64,000 nucleotides of DNA from Pyrenochaeta sp. MPI-SDFR-AT-0127 (taxonomy: Eukaryota; Ascomycota; Dothideomycetes; Pleosporales; Cucurbitariaceae): positions 1,054,001 through 1,118,000 of the forward strand of contig JAGTJM010000003.1 of the NCBI GenBank assembly GCA_020747015.1, written 5' to 3'. Every line of letters starts with the position of its first letter. The first letter of the stretch is position 1. A model generated the notes under the pieces. It saw nothing but the letters and a program-made list of their open reading frames with translations. It was not told the DNA's origin and made no database searches. Positions 55,761 through 64,000 of this stretch are shown piece by piece. The translations under genes and the position numbers were made by a program.

Positions 55761-57459
55761 TCTCAGAACCCTACGAGAGCAAATGGAACGATTATGACAC
55801 AAATTTTACGAATAGCAGAACCCACGTTTAGCAGAATGATGTAAAACACGACACTTAGCTCTTTTTTTGAGGGGTTTCTGCAGATCTTTGTACCCCACCT
55901 TCTGTGTATGCATTCTGATCACCCACAGTCCTTCCCATATCCCTCATTCTGTGCATGTGCATGCGTTCTTTTTGTGTATATTTTTTTGGCCTCTGAAAGA
56001 TGGTGGCAAGGCCATGGAATTGATGGATTGCATTGCGTTTTTGGATTGCGGCTAACAGAGTTAGCTTTCTTCTTTATTGCATCGAGCATTGTAGCATTGT
56101 AATAGCAAGCATTGGAATTGTGTTTAAGATCTTCGGTAAAAGGCTAGATTGAATTTGAATACCATTATGATTACCTATTTTTCTAACTTTGAGGACTGTG
56201 TGGTGTGACTTTGGAATCGCTTCGCTGTGGCGGTCTCTTCAGGTTTATCTTCGTGCACGCTGTTGTTTCCAAGATAGGATATACCTTTCCAATGAAGGAA
56301 AGAAGTGATGAATTGCACTGATTATATCCTTCTCAAACAATCTGGACATGGTTCTTCTGACCAAAGCTTCAGTACAGCTGAGTCGTTTTGAATAGTCTGA
56401 ATACAACAAGCTGCCTCTAATTCATGACGACTTAGTCTTGTGCCCTTCCCCATTCCCATAATCCCTAAGATTTGTGATTAATCGTTCAGAGATGTTGGAA
56501 TGTTGTAGAATTATCTACGATACAGAGTTATGGCTTGGCTGCTTGGATGTTCACGCATACGCGCTGGGAAAAGGAAGTAGATTATCGAAAAGTAAGGGCT
56601 ACGTTGTGGCCTGTTTTAAACAACGAGACGCGTGAGTCATGATATACTGCAGTGAGTAAATATCTCTGGTCCATGCTGTAACTTTAACGTTTGATGAAGA
56701 CATTGGAGATACCGGGAGGAATAGAAAGAGTAGGTTTTACTTTGGTTGCATAGTGTCAAGAGCATGACGTGTTTTATCGTCTTCACATTGGACCTGATAG
56801 CATGGATCTGAATTCCACGTTATCAATATATTGTGCAGTAAGAAGTATCTACCAGTCCTCATCGTATTCACATGGAGAATATAATAGCTGGGTATGAACA
56901 GTACAGAGCAGCCTACGTATTTTTCCTCAAGCTATTTAAGGAGATATATACAGAAGCGTCTGACTGCAAAAGATTTCCCCCGAATCTTGGCAGACGGGTA
57001 TTGGATGGGACTCGTTCACGCCATTCGATGCTACATATAAGACTCATCGCTACCAGTCCAGATCCCCTATGAATACAGCTTGATAGCTGGAGCTAGCTCT
57101 ATCCAAAAGCGGCCGGACAAGATGAAGGATAAAACTGGAATTTACCATGTTACAAATGATATGAATGAGTTCCTCATGTCGATCGTATCAATGGCTTTGA
57201 CAACGGAGTATACGCCGCGTGGTGGGTACCGGATGAGCAAGAGACATTTTGCGTTGTCTAAGACTGGCAATGTTACCGAGACGATGACTGTCCGAATCTT
57301 TGGTGTTCTCCGAGTTCATTGAGTTTTCGCCTCATCGTGCAGGGGATAATCGCGTGATTGAGTTTATTGGCCTCTACAAAAGACTCCCTTGGAAAGGGTA
57401 GACATGTCGTGTAGGCAGAAACGCGGAAAGATTGAGTATGTATAAGGCCGTGAGATTGA
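55761..57459. other. Gene-poor region, convergent 3' flanks
   Basis: AT-rich. At 57080-57322 a plus-strand frame has natural-looking sequence (MSIVSMALTTEYTPRGGY, RMSKRHFALSKTGNVTE) without recognisable family or ends; it may be a gene remnant. The rest shows nothing. Confidence 0.4.
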
Positions 57460-58613
57460 TCATCCAGCTTGATATATGGGAGCTTCTGTCTGTGAAAGAA
57501 TCAGTAATCATGTATTCTATATCTCCAGAGTCACTTACCTTGTAGTACTTCGTCTTAACTGGTTCCTGCTCCGCAGCATGCCGGGTTGCAGCTTTAGCGA
57601 TCGCTTCCCTCTTCTTCATTTTATGCTCGGTAATCTGCAAAGCACGCCTCTGGCTCTCTGAAACACCAGCCAGCCCCATTTCACCACGAACAGCGACGCG
57701 GCGGTCGTTGCTGTGTGAGGGTCGATTTTGTTTTTCATCTGTCGTGTCTTGGTCCTCTTTAGCAGTGATAGCTTTCATCTCATCTCTCTTAGTTCTATAC
57801 TGCGAGCCTTTGGCCCTTGATTGTGCAAGTCCAGGCTTAGCACGGAGCTGAGTAGTGTCGGAGCGAGAATTAATAACAACGCCGGAAGGAAGCCTCATTT
57901 CTGTCTCAGATAGCTTGATCGCTGCACCCTTCGTACGCTCTTCGTTTTCCTTTGGGGCGTCGTCTCCGCTATCGGAAAGCTCCCAAAAGTCAAGAAGCTC
58001 GGATTCTGCGTTCATCTTGATCATGCAGTGGCCTTTATCTCGCATGTGTGTCTGCACCCCATCCACGGTGCCCTTTTCCAGACCGCAATAGAGACATTCA
58101 TTATATTCAAAGATAATGGTTGCGAGGTAGCCAAGGAAGGATTCCATATCGGATAATTGGTCTGGTGAAGGGATAAAAAGTCCATGTAGGGATGACATGT
58201 GGTCTACGTTCGCATTGAGAGTCAGAGAATCCAGGTTGCAGAAGAGACATTGTGTTGAGGGAACTTTCTCGGAGCTCTTCAGTTCTGCCTCGTGTGTCGT
58301 TTCTAAATTGGCTTCAGATTCGACTTCGGCATCGTCTGAGGAGCTCAGCCGTTTCCTTTGCTCATCGCGACTCTTTTGTGGATGGATTATTTCCTGACTT
58401 TTGGCTTGTGTATCATACTCTTCTTCTGATAATGCCGGGAGCTCAGCTACACGACGTCTTAGGTTATGTATACTAATGCTGTTAGCTCTACACGATTATG
58501 CATAGCGATTGTTCTTACTGCCAAGACTGCCGCATATGCGAACGCTGGAGCTCGCTGGTTGTGAAAGTAATGGAGCAAGTATTGCAAGGGAACACACGTG
58601 GTTTGGAAGCCAT
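57460..58613 (-). CDS. REI1: Rei1/Reh1-type C2H2 zinc-finger protein (60S maturation)
   Basis: Cytosolic factor for late 60S ribosomal subunit maturation. Rei1 releases Arx1-Alb1 and inserts its tail into the exit tunnel. Exons 58519-58613, 57539-58472 and 57460-57489, with introns of 46 and 49 nt, give 352 residues (yeast Rei1 has 393). Finger 1 is FPCNTCSITF followed by LQRSHMRQSWH, the last His being completed across intron 1, then NLRRRVAELP. Finger 2 is CLFCNLDSLTLNANVDHMS, then LHGLFIP. Finger 3 is CLYCGLEKG followed by VQTHMRDKGHC. Then LLDFWELSDSGD and a basic tail. The last exon is 30 nt and ends TEAPIYQAG. It is rather diverged and short, so it may be a Reh1-like paralogue rather than the main Rei1. 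Confidence 0.82.
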
Positions 58614-59449
58614 TCTGAAATTGTTTCCTTTTTGGTTAAAGTTGTGAGAGGAGTGAAGCTTGGAAGTGTAGTTAGTGTGTAAGGTGTGAAATTGCCCCTT
58701 TGTAAGATGTCAAGGTGCAGAGGCAATTGCAGAGAATGGTGTTTGAATTGAATGCCTGAAGTAGGCTAAAAGGCCTTATATGTAGAGTTAGTTGTAACTG
58801 CAGAGATGGTGGCGAAGCCCATTGAAAGTCACATGATCGCTCGATTGGGTCAAGCCACAAATGAGTCATAATTAGTCTACTCTCGATCATGCACTCCTAC
58901 TAGAGTATTCCACCAATAATCCGCTATCACCTCCAAACCAGCGGATACTCCAAAATCAATACAGCATAGACTAAACGTCACTGCCTCAAAAGCCTGGAGG
59001 TGATTGTACGCTGTACTTAGCAACAGTAACTGTGGGCCAGCACAAGAAGGAGCATAGCTTCTAACTTTTTTGAGGCCTCGCTGAAACTCCTTCATATGCA
59101 AATGTCAGATCTAGTCAAGACGCGCTTCAACCATCCAGTATGAAGCCTTAGATGTCGAAACGGACAGGACCGTTCTGTGGTACCAGGTCGTAGATTATGA
59201 GATTACCAAGCTGTAAATTATGGGGCCTTGGCCACGTGTTCACGAAGGCATATACTGTTGTAGAGCGATAGCTCTTCGCCAGGAGATCGGATGGCTCGAC
59301 CAGCAATCGGGAGAAGGGTGGTTTGGAGCGAATTACCGCACTCGACGAGCTATCGAGTGAGGTGTAAGATAATCCTAGGTAGTTGCCCTATCGTCACTCT
59401 CTGCCAGATGCTGATATTTGGGCCATTAAATCTCTTCAAAATCTATACC
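58614..59449. other. Intergenic region
   Basis: No coding signal on either strand; the first 150 nt are the Rei1-like gene's upstream flank. Confidence 0.5.
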
Positions 59450-60410
59450 TCAAAACTCATCGTCCGAGAAAAGACCCTCCAAGTCAAGATCGCTGAAAAC
59501 AATCCCATTCTCATTCATAATCATGTCGTTTGGCGTGGAGTCGTCGCCGCCATCGTCATCAAAGTCGAAGTCGAAGTCGAAGTCGAAGTCGAAGTTAGAA
59601 TTGTCGTCAACCAGAGCATATTTCTTCTCAACACTCATCTCACGATCTACTTCATCCTCATCTTCGAACGATAGTCTAACAAAATCATTGTTAAAAACCA
59701 CATGCCCACTATTCTGACCTGCCACAACCTCAGCTTTATAGAAAGTAGTAGTTGCTAGATATCTAGATCGGCAACATGAGTATTACAGTCACCAAGGTTC
59801 AGGTAGCAGGATGCAGCTTCAAAACATTACTTATAGCGCTAACAATTTCCCACCATCTTCAAGGTAAGAGTGATCGAGATGGCTATTCCTTGATGGAATG
59901 GGCACCACAACATAACTGGTCGCGAAAATAGGGGCTAGTTCCGAAGAATCTGGGTTGGCATCCACAATCTCGTAGAGCAAATGTGGTCCCTTCTTTAAAA
60001 TAGAGTGTATACGGCAAAAAATTCCTTTACCTTCCATTGTTCAGGTCTCTTGGTTGCGGTAGAAAATCTCCAACCTTGAGAGGGGATTGAGAGAGCGAAC
60101 TGAGAGATCAAGGGGCTTAGGTCCACTTTTTCCTTCGGGATATCTTTCATAGAAGACATATCCGTTTTACGGTCTTTGTCGCTGTCTTCTCTTGCACGCC
60201 GCAGTTTTGGCGGTATTGGCAACACCGTACTGTCCTTATGATATCTTTGCGTATGAAAATTGATCGCACCCTTTTTTGTGAAGCCAATGCGACTGTATTG
60301 GCCTAATAAGTCCTCGCAGTACACCCGCTGCAGGTGCCCAGCCTCATGATGGTTTCTAAGGTGCTCAGACAAACATCCCGAAGAAGATCTGATATTTACC
60401 GCTGCCAAGG
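59450..60410 (-). pseudogene. 5'-truncated gene with a degenerate C2H2 finger and acidic tail
   Basis: Coding-like sequence on the minus strand from about 60385 down. It has CLSEHLRNHHEAGH, then a finger half GFTKKGAINFHTQRYH that keeps the Phe, hydrophobic and two His positions but lacks the second Cys, then basic sequence and PLISQFALSIPSQGWRF. A short possible intron (59993-60030, 38 nt) leads to HLLYEIVDANPDSSEL, stopping at 59831. A last acidic stretch, 59450 to about 59740, opens after an acceptor and contains FVRLSFEDEDEVDREMS, a Phe-Asp repeat and LEGLFSDDEF. No start codon with conserved sequence is found, because upstream sequence is antisense to the 60428 fragment. Possibly a decayed transcription-factor-like gene; exact exons are uncertain. 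Confidence 0.4.
59562..59595. repeat. AAGTCG hexanucleotide microsatellite, in frame
   Basis: Five perfect AAGTCG units and a partial sixth. On the minus strand it reads as alternating Phe-Asp codons within the acidic tail of the gene fragment. Confidence 0.85.
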
Positions 60411-60427
60411 AACAAGAGAAGAGATAG

Positions 60428-60733
60428 AGCGAAGGAAAGACTGATAAGCGCAGAGCATCAAGCAGATCACCTTCCGTCAGATTGTCAGACGGCGCGGTTC
60501 GCGAAGAACGCGAAAAGTCATTGGAGGCAGAGCGCAAGCGCGGCACCAGAGAGACAACCCCTAGAACAGCAGCCAAGGTTAGCGATCAGGTCCAGAAGCT
60601 TATGGACGGATTCAAAGTAATGTATCTTGCCGTCAAGGGCGTGGAGTTTTACGAAGAACTTGATGCTGAAGAGATGGCCGAATTCTTCGAAGATTTGAAG
60701 GAGTACAAGGCTGCCAAGCGCAAAGCGTCGTAG
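60428..60733 (+). CDS. C-terminal exon or fragment of a helical protein
   Basis: Open for 102 codons to the stop at 60731-60733, with strongly protein-like, charged helical sequence: RRASSRSPSVRLSDG, KSLEAERKRG, VSDQVQKLMDGFKVMY, GVEFYEELDAEEMAEFFED and EYKAAKRKAS. There is no ATG in frame upstream and a TAG closes the frame at 60425-60427; gatag could serve as a splice acceptor. No upstream exon was found, and sequence to the left belongs to a minus-strand fragment. It is either the last exon of a gene with a remote first exon or a 5'-truncated copy. Family not recognised. Confidence 0.45.
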   Translation, partial: SEGKTDKRRASSRSPSVRLSDGAVREEREKSLEAERKRGTRETTPRTAAKVSDQVQKLMDGFKVMYLAVKGVEFYEELDAEEMAEFFEDLKEYKAAKRKAS

Positions 60734-61140
60734 GTCCAGCACGGGTTTAGCAGTTTCTCCATGGCTGTAATGATGACAAGTTTTCACTTTATTCTTTGCT
60801 TTTATTGTTTATTCAGGTGAGTCGGCTATCGTTTGTGTATTGCGCAGTCGTAGGTTCGGCGAAGAGTGCTGCTTTTAGATACAATAAATGAGAAAAATAT
60901 CTTGATCGAAGAAAATAAATAATGACTCGCTTCTGAGAAGGTGGTAGGATCCAAAAAGACTCTTAAATTTACCGACTGGCCTAGGGCTGGCCTTTCCCTT
61001 GCTCTGGCCTTTAATTCGCTGGCTCTCACTTGAGCTAGCCTCTTGTCTTGGCTGGCCTTTGATCGGCCGGCCTGGCCGACTTATAGCGTGTTGTTCGCCG
61101 TATATCTGCCCCTTACCGCGCCCAACTCAAGCATGCGCCA
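60734..61140. other. Intergenic region upstream of the 61141 gene
   Basis: AT-rich first half; the second half contains the CTGGCCTTT-type degenerate repeat listed separately. Confidence 0.5.
60976..61080. repeat. Degenerate tandem repeat with GCTGGCCTTT core
   Basis: Five to six imperfect copies of a unit of about 17-20 nt (ggctggccttt, gctctggccttt, cgctggctct, gagctagcctct, ggctggccttt, ggccggcctggcc). It lies about 60-165 nt upstream of the 61141 start codon and is GC-rich in an AT-rich setting. Confidence 0.6.
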
Positions 61141-61991
61141 ATGGCGAAATTTCAGCTCCTCGTCTTAATCGACTCAATTTTACTGTCCACAACGTCGAAA
61201 GATACCCTTGTGCTTTGTCGAAAGGTTAACGACGTTTTTAGTACTGCGCTTGCAGTTGCCTCTGTAAATCCTGCAAACGCGCGCATCCCACCCTTACTGT
61301 CGCAGAATATGTTCTCATGGGCCGATGAGTACAAAGTCAGATTATCATATCAACATGAAAATGGAGCCCTAGTGAGTCGAAAACATTGCCAGGTGGAAGA
61401 GGCCTTGTAATTTGACGCTGACATGATCCGTATACGCAGATTGTCTCCCAAAGCAACTCAATTGATATCAAGCATGGCCAGACCAGTCATTTTTTCAACA
61501 AAGTCTTGCAGCCCGCAGTAACAACAGTAGTAGATACGTCCGAGGTCGTCGAGAAAGACCTTGACATATTCAATATTGCAGAGGCGCCGTATAACTCGAC
61601 CGTAGAAGTGCTACAGAAAGCCGGTGCTTCTAGTTCATTCTTCCCAATATACAGGTTCCATCCTGCGGGTTTCTCCCAAGACTTCCCAATATCGGTATCG
61701 AATGAAGTAAGACCATTCCTCGATTTCTTTCGCTCTCAGTAGAAAGTTGACCGCAGAGCCCAGTTTTCCCTCTTCTGGACAGGATTCAACGTGAGTTACG
61801 GGGATGATATTAAGCCATCTGGTAACCGCTACGAGTTCGTCATCTCGGAAGGTGCCAAGCCGACGACAATTCGATTCGGATTCGCACAATCTGATAGCCC
61901 GGGTCCACGTGAAGACCCTACATGGCAGACTGACATCAACGAGGCAAGCACGGAATTATTGAGCATAGGCGATCTTCGGCCGAAGCTGTAG
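61141..61991 (+). CDS. Hypothetical protein, 241 residues
   Basis: Unrecognised gene with three exons, 61141-61371, 61440-61706 and 61764-61991, joined by 68-nt and 57-nt introns in phase 0; each junction keeps frame and uses good donors (gtgagt, gtaaga). For intron 2 the nearer acceptor ccgcag breaks the frame, so cccag at 61763 is used. The first 20 residues (MAKFQLLVLIDSILLSTTSK) are mildly hydrophobic but not a clear signal peptide. Later motifs are SNSIDIKHGQTSHFF, FPIYRFHPAGFSQDF, FSLFWTGFNVSYGDDIKP and RYEFVISEGAKPTTIRFGFA, which suggest a beta-rich compact protein. No catalytic pattern is seen. Lies between the possible breakpoint and the HET gene. Confidence 0.6.
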
Positions 61992-62295
61992 CTGCTGAAT
62001 TATAATGGTTAAAACCGGCTATCAAGGCCTATTTTATTAGATAGCAGCGGAAAGTCTGTGCCTGAGGAAAATGTGTACATAATATAAATCAAATTATATC
62101 ATCCAAAAATGGCCGAAGTATTCCCTCATACCTTTCTCGGGAGGCTCTGTTCACTAATGCTCTAAATTTCCTGCTTATGACACAGTCTGAACAATGTAGC
62201 CATAGCGCACGAGTTTGTGTCACGGGAGTTTTGCGAGAACGCGTTTACAGGAAAAGTGCATGTTAAGTCACTTGCCAGGTAACATTTGTATGAAT
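61992..62295. other. Intergenic region
   Basis: AT-rich short space between convergent genes; nothing seen. Confidence 0.5.
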
Positions 62296-64000
62296 TCAGT
62301 ACAGGCGAAGTTCCCACTCCGACTTTCCCAGCAGAACCTGAACTGGAATATCACCACCATCCTTAGGGAAGATAAAGTCACCAATGCCTCCAAAGACCGC
62401 ACCGGCAAGCCCTGCATCCTGCCCTGCGCCTGTCTGGAAATTACTAAAAATGGCACAACGGGTGTATACTGGACCGTCTGGCGTGCTACTGTCCAAAAAG
62501 GACACATCCTCAAGTGGGACCAGTGCGAGGCTTGGTCCAAACAATTTCAAAGCCTCCTCTGATGTCATAAACTTCATTACACATCGGCTCATCTTGCGCT
62601 GGGGATTTTGGTTCTCTTCACTTGCGTAAAAGCGCCCAGTGCTCCAAGGCTTAGCCTGATAATTTCCCGCTGCTGGACCGTAAACATAGATGCTATATGC
62701 TAAGTCCTGATCTTTGAACAATTGTTGCTTTGGTCTGATAATCAGACTGTCGACTGTAGAAGCAGGATCCTCAGAATAGCAATGAACGATGCTCGGCAAA
62801 TTGATACGGCGACGTGGGGTACCTCCAGAGATGAGTCCATTGCCTGGTATAACGAATCTTGTGACAGATGGGAAATCATTTTGAGGCATACTCATGCCAA
62901 GAGTGGTACTGATGAAGGGACTTAAGTCGGTCCAGTTCCACTTTACGTCCAATATCGAGAGCCAATCACCCTGTCCAGATTTCATTGCCTGAGACGTAAA
63001 GTTCCCTCTTGTCGGTTTTGTCATCAGTAACATACTCCAGCTATGACGGTCCACGAGAGCAGAGAAAAGTGCCAACTTCTTCACGAGCAGAGGTTTGACC
63101 ATTACTTCAACAGGTAGCATCATCTGCAACCCTCCAAGGACAGCATTGACGCAATAGTCGGCTTCGGAAGTGTACTTCAAGTTGCCACGGGCTTTGGCAG
63201 CTTGCAAAATGGATAGTGGGGAACCAGCCATGTAAGAAACAAATCCTGTTTCTAAGAAAATATCAATGTTAGCGCCCATGAAAGCATGTCAAGTGACCAA
63301 GGCCACTTGCCTTGAAGCCGCACCATGTAATTGGAGAGCTTGGTGACCTCATCTGGTTGCCCTTTTGCCTGTGCCTCGCAAATGCGCATGGCAAGTTCAA
63401 TAGTGAGCAAAGTAGCGCGACCGGTCACTTCCAGCATTGAGGCGCATCCTTGACGGAAGTAGCCAGTCCCAGTGAGCTTCGCACCATTCTTGTCTCGCAA
63501 TTCGGCATAAAAGTCAGCCTCCCGTCTATGGAGAGACGCAGCATTGGTAGGGTCTATCACATTGTCGGCGTCGAGTAATATGCCCTCCTGGAATGTCCAA
63601 ACACTCCCAAACCTACATAAAAATCAGTCTTACTACAGGATAACTCGAATGTGAGAGGGAAAAGCATACCAGGGTTCTTCATCCTTGATTCGCTCCAGAA
63701 GCTCAAGGATTTTCGCGATACCTATGAGCTCAGTATTGTCGAGTTCGAGCAACTTTTGTAGGCTCCCTTTCTTGGCTTCATTGGTTGTCCATTCCGTACC
63801 ATGAAGCCAGATCACACCTTTGTTAGCTCTAGCATAGGTAGAGCTCTGCTTAGCGATCTCTCCTTGTTTGATTCTTTCATATGATGGATCTTGGGGCCGG
63901 AACTTGAGTGTTCCGTCAAGAGACTCCCAAGACTGCGGAATGCAAGTTAAATCCCACCAGATGTATTTTTCAGGTATGTTCTGAATGATCGCTCGTAGCT
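62296..64000 (-). CDS. HET-domain (heterokaryon incompatibility-like) protein, 5' part outside window
   Basis: Partial gene running off the right edge. Exons in the window: 63670-64000 (continuing), 63311-63612 and 62296-63251, about 529 codons with the stop at 62296. The HET domain is shown by YIWWDLTCIPQ, then EIAKQSSTYARANKGVIWL, and WFGSVWTFQEGILL, the last assembled across the first intron (63613-63669). HET domains are Toll/TIR-related and trigger cell death on non-self recognition in fungi. The second intron (63252-63310) is GC-AG (donor gcaagt) and gives VRLQETGFVSYMAG across the junction. The C-terminal 320 residues (for example SRCVMKFMTSEEALKLFG) are a variable region with no named domain. 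The N-terminus is unseen. Confidence 0.78.

Overview
The window is nuclear DNA from a filamentous ascomycete (Pezizomycotina), most likely a dothideomycete of the Pleosporales type. This rests on short introns (mostly 45-60 nt) with fungal branch sites, single-copy fungal genes (CFT1, HEM12, MSH1, TAF2, CAF120), a DUF3659/LEA-like repeat protein, several small 2EXR/F-box-like genes, and HET, HeLo-like and Fic genes. It is not bacterial: there are no operons and most genes are split. I found no tRNA, rRNA, CRISPR array or intact transposon. All gene models come from reading splice sites and protein motifs by eye.

Left part (1-16.3 kb) is dense housekeeping: CFT1 (mRNA 3' end formation), a small 2EXR-like gene, a type I DnaJ/Ydj1 chaperone, cytosine deaminase FCY1, uroporphyrinogen decarboxylase HEM12, mitochondrial MutS homologue MSH1 (divergent from HEM12 across a very short shared promoter), and a dienelactone-hydrolase/SnoaL-like fusion. 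From 16.3 to 38.7 kb the density falls: two lineage-specific proteins, a 1,319-residue TPR-CHAT (caspase-like) protein, a 1,701-residue acidic repeat protein with 14 DUF3659-like units, a fungal relative of plant IQM calmodulin-binding proteins with a probable 13-nt microexon, and a tandem pair of 2EXR-like genes.

Right part (38.7-64 kb) alternates conserved genes (TAF2, a BAH-PHD-AT-hook chromatin reader, CAF120, a Rei1/Reh1-type zinc-finger protein) with gene-poor stretches. These hold a free-standing HeLo-like domain gene, a Fic/Doc-family gene broken by one in-frame stop, two 5'-truncated fragments facing away from a possible breakpoint near 60.4 kb, an unrecognised three-exon gene, and a HET-domain gene running off the right edge.

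No single pathway links the genes. The most interesting thread is that families tied to fungal self/non-self recognition or regulated cell death (CHAT, HeLo-like, Fic, HET) lie in the sparse parts of one 64-kb window, near a probable Polycomb-type chromatin reader.
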